From contig JABISU010000257.1 in the NCBI GenBank assembly GCA_018700255.1, forward strand, positions 1 to 10,237: a DNA stretch of 10,237 nt, in the 5' to 3' direction. A program made the translations under genes and the position numbers. The notes beneath the pieces are model-generated. The model searched no databases, had not been told where the DNA came from, and was given only the letters and a program-made list of their open reading frames with translations. This document shows positions 1 through 7,255 of this stretch, in pieces (the first letter of the stretch is position 1; every line of letters begins with the position of its first letter). The DNA is from Flavobacteriales bacterium. GTDB taxonomy: Bacteria; Bacteroidota; Bacteroidia; Flavobacteriales; UA16.

Positions 1-1766
1 GAGGTGTCGTTCATTTTACAACTCTCAAACCTAGATTTAGAAGTAAACATTCTGAATACAACTCTTCAGCTCTTGTGTCCACGCAATATAAAAGCGTAAA
101 CAATTCAATTAATCTTTACGGTACAGCTGAAGCAGGAGGGGAGCGATGGGCTTCAGTAGTTGCCATGAGTTCAAGTAGTTTTGGAGATTTAAAAATGGGT
201 GAATGGCGAGCCCATGGTGACCCTCTTTGGGGTGGTATATATTCTTATGTGGACAGAATAAATGGAGTGGATTCAATTGTAGAAAACCCGACTCCATCAG
301 TCCAAACACCGTCTGGGTATTCGCAAAAGGACTTTTTACACAAGTTGCGAGTGGGCATTCCTGGCGGAGCCATTGAAACGAATTTTCAGTACAGCATAAG
401 TTCAGACATTCCAAGGTTGGATAAACTAAATGACATATTAGACTTAGGCCTCAAATGGGCTGAGTGGAACTACGGCCCTCAGGAAAGGTTGATGACAGCT
501 GTTAGCTGGGAGCAATACCTAGGCATACCGGGGTCTCTCCACTCAACATTCGCGTACCAAAACATAAGAGAGTCAAGAAAGAAAAGGCAATTCGGGGATG
601 CATTGAGAGAAATACAGGAGGAGCTTGTAGATGTTATTTCGTTGTCTTCTGTTTGGGTTTCCTCGCCTTTTAGAGGAGATGGTTGGAAGTTCGAAGCAGG
701 TATAGATGGTCAGTGGAATGATGTAACATCAGACGTGCGTGCTGAAGACTTTAGTGGTATTACAATTGCGGATTCTGGATTTGCAGGTTCGTTATTAACG
801 AGATATCCCAATGCAGGAAGCGACATGTTGTCTTGGGCTTCATTCGCATCAGCAAAAAGAAACTCAGGAGAAAAAACGTTTCATATAGGAGTTAGATACA
901 GTCATTCAGCGATTAATGCATCCTATATACCAACATCGGCCATAGAGCTGCCATTTGATGAAATCCATTCATCTCACGGAGCTTTAACAGGAAGTATTGC
1001 TGCCGAAGTACCACTCTCTTTGAATACAAAGACTACCACGTCGCTTTCTTCAGGATTCAGACATCCTAACATAGATGATGCAGCAAAAATTAGAGAAAAA
1101 GGAGGTTATGTTTTAATACCCAACGACTCATTAAGAGCTGAATATATTTACAGTTTTGATGAGAGTGTTTCGTGGGACATTACCCCTAGACTATCTTTAA
1201 ATTCAGCGGTTTTCTTAAGTTTGTGGGCAGATTTGATCTCACCTGTAGCCGCTACATTAAACAATGAATCGCAACTCTTTATAGATGGTGAATACGCGAC
1301 AATTCAACGAAATGAAAATCTAGGTAATGCTATTATTAAAGGTGCAAGATTTGAAATAAGCGCTCAAATTTTAACGAATCTAAATTTCCATGGTGTCGCT
1401 AATTTCACGAAAGGCACACTTCTTATTTCACAGGCTCCAATTTCACATATTCCACCTATGTTTGGCAGAACCTCATTAGAATTTTACAAGAAGGATTGGT
1501 CTATTGAAGGGTTTGTCCTATTCAACGGAGTTAAAAACATTGAGAATTATGGTCCTGGAGGTACAGACAACCCTCAAGAGGCGTTGTTATCAGGCACGCC
1601 TTCATGGTGGACCCTAAATATAGAGTCTCATTTCGAAATTTATAAGAACATACACGCACAGATAGGATTGACGAATCTCTTAGACATGCATTATAAAACT
1701 TTTTCTTCAGGAATTTCGGCTCCAGGAAGAGGTGCATTTATTGCGATTCATGCGACACTCAAATAG
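1..1766 (+). CDS. TonB-dependent receptor, 5'-partial (haem/haemoglobin-type by resemblance)
   Basis: This is the C-terminal part of an outer-membrane TonB-dependent receptor, which imports a bound ligand using energy from TonB/ExbBD. The frame is open from base 3 with no start, so 587 residues are visible and the signal peptide and most of the plug lie before the window. The first residues (GVVHFTTLKPRF) look like the end of a plug domain entering the barrel. The rest is rich in alternating aromatic/polar beta strands. The end (NLLDMHYKTFSSGISAPGRG, about 1675-1735) is the typical last-strand signature 'NLFDxxYRTFASGISAPGR'. The motifs AEWNYGPQ and a VQTPSGY stretch resemble Bacteroidota receptors usually annotated as haemoglobin/transferrin receptor family. 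The ligand is therefore inference, but the receptor call is firm. The GTG at 75 is internal and not a start. The stop at 1764-1766 lies 24 bases before holB with no terminator between, suggesting read-through. Confidence 0.9.
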   Translation, partial: GVVHFTTLKPRFRSKHSEYNSSALVSTQYKSVNNSINLYGTAEAGGERWASVVAMSSSSFGDLKMGEWRAHGDPLWGGIYSYVDRINGVDSIVENPTPSVQTPSGYSQKDFLHKLRVGIPGGAIETNFQYSISSDIPRLDKLNDILDLGLKWAEWNYGPQERLMTAVSWEQYLGIPGSLHSTFAYQNIRESRKKRQFGDALREIQEELVDVISLSSVWVSSPFRGDGWKFEAGIDGQWNDVTSDVRAEDFSGITIADSGFAGSLLTRYPNAGSDMLSWASFASAKRNSGEKTFHIGVRYSHSAINASYIPTSAIELPFDEIHSSHGALTGSIAAEVPLSLNTKTTTSLSSGFRHPNIDDAAKIREKGGYVLIPNDSLRAEYIYSFDESVSWDITPRLSLNSAVFLSLWADLISPVAATLNNESQLFIDGEYATIQRNENLGNAIIKGARFEISAQILTNLNFHGVANFTKGTLLISQAPISHIPPMFGRTSLEFYKKDWSIEGFVLFNGVKNIENYGPGGTDNPQEALLSGTPSWWTLNIESHFEIYKNIHAQIGLTNLLDMHYKTFSSGISAPGRGAFIAIHATLK

Positions 1767-1790
1767 ACATCCAAGCCTTACCTTGCTGCC

Positions 1791-2921
1791 ATGCAATTTG
1801 TTGATGTTATAGGCCAAACAGTCCTTTCCACTCGCCTTCGCGATGGAGTTCTTTCAGGAAGAGTAGCCCATGCTCAATTGTTCGAAGGTCATAATGGTTC
1901 AGGTGGACTTGCTCTTGCGAGGGCTTATGCACAATATCTTCATTGTACAGATAGAACTAAAGAGGATTCTTGTGGAGTGTGCACATCTTGTTTGGCACAT
2001 AAAAAAGTCCAGCACCCAGATTTACATTGGGCGTTCCCTTTTTTTAAAAAAGATGGTTCAGGAAAATCAATTTCGGAACCATTTCAAATTGCTTGGAGGC
2101 AGTTAATGCTTGAATCTGAATATATAGGGATAGATGATTGGCTTTCAAAAATAGGTGCAGATAAAAAACAACTTTTTATTTCTGTTGATGAAGCCCTAGA
2201 AGTAAATAGAAAGTTGGGTCTTAAGTCCTTTCATGGCAGCTACAAGGTGCTGATACTTTGGCTACCTGAAACGATGAGGATTGACACTGCAAATAAATTT
2301 CTTAAATTAATTGAAGAACCTACGGATAAAACAGTAATTATTTTCGTTTCTCAAAATGCAGATAAGCTACTTCCTACAATTTTATCTCGTTTGCAAAGAG
2401 TACATGTTCCAAGGTTGTCAGACTCTGAGGTAGCACAAGGAATAAGCGCGAAAACAGGACTTTCTGAAGAATTAGCTTTGAGCTTTGCTCATATAACAGA
2501 AGGAAACATTTCAGCTGCTATTAGAATGTCTTCTTCAGGAGTTGAGACCCCCGATTTGGAACTATTTTCCTCTTGGGTGCGCGCATGTTGGTCTAGAGAT
2601 GGAGAAGCGTTTATGATTGGAGCCAATGATTTTGCTTCTCCTGGACGAGAATTTCAAAAACGCTTTTTAACCTACGCCCTTCACATGGTAAGGCAGTGTA
2701 TTATAGGTAATTATGGAGCCGAAAACTTAGTTCGTCTAACTAAAGGAGAAAAGGCTTTTGTTTCAAAGTTTAGCCGTTTTATCCATCATAAAAATGTGGT
2801 AAAATTATCAAGGTTAATCGAGGAAGCTTATACAGATATTTCGGGAAATGTTAATGCCAAAGTTGTTTTCTTCGACTTAAGCGTGAGGGTGCATATGCTC
2901 CTAAGAATAGAGCCGGAATAA
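1791..2921 (+). CDS. holB: DNA polymerase III subunit delta' (clamp loader)
   Basis: This is a clamp-loader subunit that acts with DnaX and delta to place the sliding clamp on primed DNA at the fork. The 376-residue length fits Bacteroidota delta'. Residues 1-35 carry the usual opening 'FxDVIGQ...GRVAHAQLFEG'. The P-loop region (GHNGSGG, 33-39) lacks the ATP-binding lysine, as is usual for delta', which does not hydrolyse ATP. A zinc module follows with C52, C61, C64 and C67, spaced C-x8-C-x2-C-x2-C as in E. coli delta'. S199-R200 in 'TILSRLQR' is the sensor/arginine-finger (SRC-type) motif. The C-terminal third is the helical collar domain and is poorly conserved. The ATG at 1791 is chosen because the conserved N-terminus begins there. 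There is no clear Shine-Dalgarno, as is normal in this phylum. It sits between the receptor gene and the RicT-family gene and is probably co-transcribed with the latter. Confidence 0.92.
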   Translation: MQFVDVIGQTVLSTRLRDGVLSGRVAHAQLFEGHNGSGGLALARAYAQYLHCTDRTKEDSCGVCTSCLAHKKVQHPDLHWAFPFFKKDGSGKSISEPFQIAWRQLMLESEYIGIDDWLSKIGADKKQLFISVDEALEVNRKLGLKSFHGSYKVLILWLPETMRIDTANKFLKLIEEPTDKTVIIFVSQNADKLLPTILSRLQRVHVPRLSDSEVAQGISAKTGLSEELALSFAHITEGNISAAIRMSSSGVETPDLELFSSWVRACWSRDGEAFMIGANDFASPGREFQKRFLTYALHMVRQCIIGNYGAENLVRLTKGEKAFVSKFSRFIHHKNVVKLSRLIEEAYTDISGNVNAKVVFFDLSVRVHMLLRIEPE

Positions 2922-2973
2922 ACATTAACTTGAGCCAAATTGCTTGCCTTGAAGAACGTATCTTCGTGGTATA

Positions 2974-4167
2974 ATGGGATGTAGTAGCTGTAGTAAAGGA
3001 GCCGGAGGCTCGCCGAGAGGTTGTAAAAACAATGGAAGTTGTGGATCGTGTGCTAGTGGTGGTAAAACAACATATGATTGGCTTGAAGGGATAGCATTGC
3101 CTTCAGGAATTTCGGCTTTTGACATTGTTGAGGTGCGATTTAAAAACAATAGAAAAGGCTTCTTCAGACGTAAGTCTACAGATAGTTATTACGTTGGTGA
3201 TGTTGTGTCTTTAGATATAAACCCAGGTACTGATGTTGGAGTTGTTTCATTAACGGGAGAACTTGTAAGAACTCAAATGTCTCTTAAAAATGTGAAAGAT
3301 GATCACGAGGTTAAGAGGATTATACATAAATCTTCTACTGAAGAAATCGAGGTTTGGCATAGAGCAAGAAAAAGGGAGGAAGCTACCAGGTTAAAGGCCA
3401 GAGAGATAATTAAACGCCTGAAAATCAATATGAAACTCACAGATGTAGAGTTCCAAGGTGATGAGAAAAAGGCAACGTTTTTCTATATCGCTGAACAAAG
3501 AGTAGATTTTAGAGAGCTTGTTAGAGAATTTGCCATGACATTTAATTTGAGGATTGATATGCGCCAAATTGGGGCTCGTCAAGAAGCAGCAAGAGTTGGT
3601 GGAATAGGCTCGTGTGGGAGAGAACTTTGCTGCTCAACTTGGCTAACAGATTTCAGGTCAGTATCAACAGGTGCGGCAAGATATCAGCAATTGGCATTAA
3701 ACCCAGTTAAGTTAGCTGGTCAGTGTGGTAAGTTGAAGTGTTGTTTAAACTATGAATTAGATCAGTACGTTGAAGCTGTAAGAGAATTCCCTTCTGCGAA
3801 AACTAAGATTCGTACTTCAAAGGGAAATGCTGTTATCTTTAAAATGGATATTTTTAAAAAAATAGTCTATTTCTTAGAACTTGGAGAAACTGCTGGAGGG
3901 CCTCAACCGGTATCTCTGGAAGTCGCAAACAATCTTATTAAAGCATCTGAAAACGGAGAGAAAATAGCATCTATTTCTCAGTTTGCGATTCAAGAACTTC
4001 CAGATGAGGTTTCTAAGACCTACAGCAATGTTGTTGGCCAAGATGATCTTACAAGATTTGATAAAAATAAAAAGAAGGGGAGAAGATCAGGTGGTAAAAA
4101 CAAAAAGGGCCCTCATAATAGACAAAAAGGGCAGAGAAAAGCCAAAAGTCAAAAAACTAATTCATGA
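2974..4167 (+). CDS. ricT: PSP1-domain protein, RicT/YaaT family
   Basis: This is a 397-residue protein of the PSP1 family. In Bacillus, RicT forms the Y-complex with RicA and RicF, binds [4Fe-4S] clusters and promotes RNase Y-dependent RNA processing. RicA and RicF are mainly known from Bacillota, so the role here is not established. The core has two CxxxxCC motifs, C214/C219/C220 (in GSCGRELCCSTW) and C251/C256/C257 (in GQCGKLKCCLNYE), which are hallmarks of the family. Two additions stand out. One is an N-terminal cluster of five cysteines within 26 residues (C3, C6, C17, C23, C26). The other is a C-terminal tail (363-397) with 15 Lys/Arg among 35 residues, which suggests contact with RNA or DNA. 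The ATG at 2974 is chosen because the cysteine-rich start is typical of Bacteroidota homologues. It lies 52 bases after holB, and its TGA overlaps the start of gldH. The symbol is by family membership, not proven function. Confidence 0.85.
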   Translation: MGCSSCSKGAGGSPRGCKNNGSCGSCASGGKTTYDWLEGIALPSGISAFDIVEVRFKNNRKGFFRRKSTDSYYVGDVVSLDINPGTDVGVVSLTGELVRTQMSLKNVKDDHEVKRIIHKSSTEEIEVWHRARKREEATRLKAREIIKRLKINMKLTDVEFQGDEKKATFFYIAEQRVDFRELVREFAMTFNLRIDMRQIGARQEAARVGGIGSCGRELCCSTWLTDFRSVSTGAARYQQLALNPVKLAGQCGKLKCCLNYELDQYVEAVREFPSAKTKIRTSKGNAVIFKMDIFKKIVYFLELGETAGGPQPVSLEVANNLIKASENGEKIASISQFAIQELPDEVSKTYSNVVGQDDLTRFDKNKKKGRRSGGKNKKGPHNRQKGQRKAKSQKTNS

Positions 4168-4631
4168 TTTTTCGAGCTGGAGCGTGTTTCTTCATTTTAT
4201 TTTTAATTGCATCTTGCGGTCAGTTTCCTGTAGCGTGCGATTCACATGAAGTGAATCCAGAGGGTTGGTACTCGGATGATACGAAATCTTTTGAATGGAC
4301 TGTAAAAGACTCGGACTCGAGATACTCGATTTTTATCGATGTAAGGCATAACCAGAACTACCCGTTTTCCAACTTATACTTATTTCTTGATTTCACATTT
4401 CCTAATGGTAAGAATAGAAGAGACACTCTTGGTTGTACCCTTGCTGATGCAAGGGGAAACTGGTATGGCTCGGGAATAGGTTCTGTTATTGATCACAGGA
4501 TTTCCTTTAAAGAGGATTTTGAATTCCCTATAGATGGGAGGTACAATTTGAGGGTTTCTCAAGGAATGAGGCAAGATCCATTGCAAGGTGTTACAGATAT
4601 TGGATTCAGACTTGAGACCACATCAGAATAA
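4164..4631 (+). CDS. gldH: Gliding motility lipoprotein GldH
   Basis: This is a 155-residue lipoprotein of the GldH family, one of the Gld proteins needed for gliding in Flavobacterium johnsoniae and for stable gliding/T9SS function; its precise biochemical role is unknown. The N-terminus is a short lipoprotein signal (R4, then a hydrophobic run) ending in the lipobox I-A-S-C with lipidated C18. The mature part matches the family pattern as I recall it: 'W...F.W...D...Y.IFIDVRHNQNYPFSNLYLF', then 'FPNGK...DTL' and 'GSGIGSV', then 'GRYNLRVSQGMR' and 'GVTDIGFRLE' at the end. The start codon overlaps the stop of the RicT-family gene (ATGA, 4164-4167), which implies translational coupling and co-transcription. 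Length is normal and nothing is truncated. Confidence 0.88.
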   Translation: MIFRAGACFFILFLIASCGQFPVACDSHEVNPEGWYSDDTKSFEWTVKDSDSRYSIFIDVRHNQNYPFSNLYLFLDFTFPNGKNRRDTLGCTLADARGNWYGSGIGSVIDHRISFKEDFEFPIDGRYNLRVSQGMRQDPLQGVTDIGFRLETTSE

Positions 4632-4633
4632 TT

Positions 4634-4663
4634 TTTCAAGTGCGTTTCTATGTTGTAGATTTG
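4634..4663 (+). promoter_or_regulatory. Candidate Bacteroidota promoter for the M43 protease gene
   Basis: TAGATTTG at 4656-4663 matches the Bacteroidota -7 consensus TAnnTTTG exactly. About 18 bases upstream is a weak T-rich -33 element (TTTC, 4634-4637). A start near 4670 would give a leader of roughly 25 bases before the ATG at 4695. The box sits in the only sizeable gap (63 bases) of the rightward gene run, which supports separate transcription of the protease. Confidence 0.45.
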
Positions 4664-4694
4664 CCTCCGCAAGAAAAACCTACAGAGTATAATC

Positions 4695-6827
4695 ATGTCA
4701 AACACGATATTTACAGCTCGCAACTTCGTTAGCAGACTCTTATTAGCAAATTTATTTCTGTTTACGTCTTTTCTGAACTCAGCTCAAGAGGTTAAGAAAT
4801 GTGGTATTTATGAGGCTACCGTACGAGCTTTCGGAATGACACCAGAAAGGCTTCAAAGCATCTCAGCAGCGGATCAGCAATTAGAAAGAGAGACAGCGCA
4901 GTATATAGCAGAGCGAAATAGAGGAGGTGAAAGAGATGATGTGATTACTATACCAGTAGTATTCCACGTGATTCATAATAACGGAGAGGAGAATATCTCA
5001 TCTGCCCAAATCCACGATGCTCTTTTAGTCGCTAACCGTGACTTCAATGCCCTCAATTCAGACCTAAATGAAATTGTAAGTGCATTTTCCGACATAACGG
5101 GTGACGTTCAGATAGAGTTTAAGTTAGCGCGAAAAGACCCAGATGGAGAATGTCATTCTGGGATTAATAGAATTGTTAGCCAGGAGACATATGTTGGTGA
5201 TGAGGCAGTAAAGTTTCTAATTCATTGGCCGAGGAATAGATATTTAAACATTTGGGTTTGTGCTGATGCTGGTGGAGCAGCAGGTTATAGCTTTTACCCT
5301 GGATCAGTTAATAATTCTAACGATGCTTATCTTGATGGTATTGTTATTATGGATTCGTATACGGGTTCGATTGGTACCAGTAACAACTACCGTTCTAGGG
5401 TGCTGACGCATGAAATTGGACATTGGCTTAACCTCCGTCACCTTTGGGGTAATTCCAATACACCCGGAGAACAGGAGAACTGTAATCAGGATGACAACGT
5501 GTCGGACACACCAAATAGTAAAGGTTGGACAACTTGTAACTTGGAGGGAGCGTCATGTGGATCTTTAGATAATGTTCAGAATTATATGGAGTACTCTTAC
5601 TGTTGTAAGATGTTTACGGAAGGCCAAAAGTCTCGCCTTCGAACAGCCGCTCTTTCTTCAGTGGCCCAACGGAATCAACTCTCTACCCCTTCAAATCTAG
5701 CCGCTACTGGTGTCGTAGGCGATATTATACTATGTGAATCGATATTCACGGTAGATGAAAAAGTTATCTGTGAGGGCGATAGTGTTTTATTTACGGATGA
5801 AAGTTATCATGATGTAATTTCATGGGAGTGGGATTTCGCAGATGGCACAATCCTTTCGGGTTCTGAAGAAGGAGTAAATAACATAACCTATCATACTTTC
5901 AATACCGAGGGAGTGTTTGAAGTGGTTCTTACTGTAAGCAATAACAACTCAACCCTTTCCTCTTCTCCAATTACAATCACAGTGCTTCCAGCTGGAGTTA
6001 TGGATAGTCCAGCTGTACAGGGTTTTGAATCTATAGAATTTCCTTCTTCAGAGTGGTTTATTGAAGATCCCCTTTCTGATGGGGGTTGGGAGGTGTCAAC
6101 GGAGGCGTCTTTTTCAGGATCACGCTCACTTCACCTTAACAACTGGAGCAATGACATTGAGTTTAATAAGGATTTTCTTAGATCTAGCACTATGGATCTT
6201 TCCGAGGCCTACCAAGTTGTAGTGAGATATAAATGGGCATACTGCTTTAAAGGGACCTCTGAAGAAGACGATACAGATGATCGTTTGCGAGTTAGCGTTA
6301 CAGGTGATTGTGGTAATGACTGGGACCTGCGCAAGATGCACCGTGGGTTTACCACCCTTCCGTCTGCACCTCCTCATTATTACCCTTTTGTGCCTTCAGG
6401 GCCTGACGAGTGGAATGAATATATTTTAGTTTTAGACCAACCCAAATACCTCACTCCTTACTTCCGAGTTCAGTTTGAGTTTGAAAGCCGCTTGGGGAAT
6501 GACATTTACCTCGACGATATTAATATTACAGCTTATGATAGCTCCATGCTTTCTGTCAATGAGTGGCAATTAGGAGCTTACTGGAATCTCTTCCCTAACC
6601 CATCGGAAGATGAAGCGACCTTGTCTTGTAAGACTTTTCAGTTGGACGACACAAAAATTTCTGTATACGATGCTTTAGGTAGAGAAATTGAAATCGTTCA
6701 CGAAGGCTTACTACCCATTGGGACAAATGACTTCAAGCTTGATGCCACAATGAAAAGTGAAGGGATATACTTTATTGTAATACTTACAGAAGGTAAATCA
6801 AGATCTATATCCTGGGTGATAAAATAA
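4695..6827 (+). CDS. Secreted M43-family metalloprotease with PKD domain and T9SS sorting domain
   Basis: This is a 710-residue secreted zinc endopeptidase of the pappalysin/cytophagalysin family (M43), exported by Sec and then by the type IX system. A signal peptide covers residues 1-30 (cleavage predicted at NSA|Q). K35-C36-G37 just after it fits the cysteine switch that keeps pappalysin-family zymogens latent by binding the zinc. The catalytic motif HEIGHWLNLRH (239-249) supplies three zinc histidines (H239, H243, H249) and the base E240. N246 replaces the glycine of the textbook HExxHxxGxxH, as in many Bacteroidota members. The Met-turn is M298 in NYMEYSYCC. A PKD domain spans about 347-431 (WEWDFADG at 377-384). 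Residues ~440-617 look like a jelly-roll (MAM/choice-of-anchor-like) module. The end (630-710) is a type A sorting domain with LFPNP at 632-636, 'VYDALGREI' and 'GIYFIVI'. The sorting domain should be cleaved on export. The stop abuts that of the convergent downstream gene. Confidence 0.93.
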   Translation: MSNTIFTARNFVSRLLLANLFLFTSFLNSAQEVKKCGIYEATVRAFGMTPERLQSISAADQQLERETAQYIAERNRGGERDDVITIPVVFHVIHNNGEENISSAQIHDALLVANRDFNALNSDLNEIVSAFSDITGDVQIEFKLARKDPDGECHSGINRIVSQETYVGDEAVKFLIHWPRNRYLNIWVCADAGGAAGYSFYPGSVNNSNDAYLDGIVIMDSYTGSIGTSNNYRSRVLTHEIGHWLNLRHLWGNSNTPGEQENCNQDDNVSDTPNSKGWTTCNLEGASCGSLDNVQNYMEYSYCCKMFTEGQKSRLRTAALSSVAQRNQLSTPSNLAATGVVGDIILCESIFTVDEKVICEGDSVLFTDESYHDVISWEWDFADGTILSGSEEGVNNITYHTFNTEGVFEVVLTVSNNNSTLSSSPITITVLPAGVMDSPAVQGFESIEFPSSEWFIEDPLSDGGWEVSTEASFSGSRSLHLNNWSNDIEFNKDFLRSSTMDLSEAYQVVVRYKWAYCFKGTSEEDDTDDRLRVSVTGDCGNDWDLRKMHRGFTTLPSAPPHYYPFVPSGPDEWNEYILVLDQPKYLTPYFRVQFEFESRLGNDIYLDDINITAYDSSMLSVNEWQLGAYWNLFPNPSEDEATLSCKTFQLDDTKISVYDALGREIEIVHEGLLPIGTNDFKLDATMKSEGIYFIVILTEGKSRSISWVIK

Positions 6828-7244
6828 TTATTCTTTAGATCCGAGCATTATAGACACGCACCCTTCATGAATAAGTGAGCTTTCATTTGAGGGTATTTTA
6901 ATTTTAACCGAGAGTTGCTGTGTTGTAGCAACTTGTATATCGAGGTGTTTTTCACCATCCGTATTGGTCCATAAGGCATTCCCGTCATAGTCGTTGAGAC
7001 TGAACTCTACCTCGCCAAGTATAGAGTGAGAACAAACAACAATTCTATAGTTAACACCGCCGTAAAAGGCCATGTCTAATTCAGCTTCGTCACCGGGAAT
7101 TAATATTGCTGCGTTGTAATTGTCGTTTTGTAAATAATCTTCTAAGACTGGAACACAATTGCGCTTTGTAAATCCTCGACACTGACTTGATGCTTCAACT
7201 GTAAAAAACGCGAATGAAGCTAGGAGTAGGATAGTATATTTCAT
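6828..7244 (-). CDS. Small secreted protein of unknown function, four cysteines
   Basis: This is a 138-residue protein with no enzymatic motif that I recognise. Residues 1-20 form a signal peptide (KYTILLL core, A-S-S|Q site). The mature ~118 residues contain C22, C30, C71 and C129, enough for two disulfides. The composition is beta-rich, and the pattern 'GDEAELDMAFYGGVNYRIVVCS', 'TQQLSVKIKIP' and 'GCVSIMLG' near the end suggests a beta-sandwich. I recall similar small uncharacterised proteins in other Bacteroidota, so it is probably conserved rather than a spurious frame. It starts 11 bases after the lipoprotein gene's stop, so the two are almost certainly one transcript and may act together at or outside the envelope. 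There is no lipobox, so it is likely periplasmic or exported. Confidence 0.75.
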   Translation of the reverse strand: MKYTILLLASFAFFTVEASSQCRGFTKRNCVPVLEDYLQNDNYNAAILIPGDEAELDMAFYGGVNYRIVVCSHSILGEVEFSLNDYDGNALWTNTDGEKHLDIQVATTQQLSVKIKIPSNESSLIHEGCVSIMLGSKE

Positions 7245-7255
7245 CTTTGTTTTTT

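Noticed and set aside
75..77. GTG as the start of the TonB-dependent receptor
   Set aside because: The frame is open upstream to base 3 and encodes the end of a plug domain (GVVHFTTLKPRF). The GTG is internal and the gene is cut by the window edge.
1705..1721. 17-base sequence CTTCAGGAATTTCGGCT repeated exactly at 3101-3117
   Set aside because: Both copies encode the peptide SGISA in frame in unrelated proteins, and in the receptor it belongs to a conserved family motif. With two copies only and no flanking similarity, it is most likely coincidence.
1887..1907. Loss of the P-loop lysine in HolB (GHNGSGG) as a sign of inactivation
   Set aside because: Delta' subunits normally lack a functional ATP site, so this is typical of the family.
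2951..2965. Hairpin GAAGA-ACGTA-TCTTC just before the ricT start
   Set aside because: The stem has five base pairs, three of them A-T, and cannot be extended. Structures this small are frequent by chance and nothing else supports a regulatory role.
2970..2975. TATAAT, like a sigma-70 -10 box, before ricT
   Set aside because: It overlaps the start codon at 2974 and so cannot drive this gene. Bacteroidota also use TAnnTTTG rather than TATAAT.
3983..4249. 88-residue open frame overlapping the ricT end and gldH start
   Set aside because: It lies in another frame across two well-supported genes, has low-complexity basic composition derived from the ricT tail, and resembles no protein I know.
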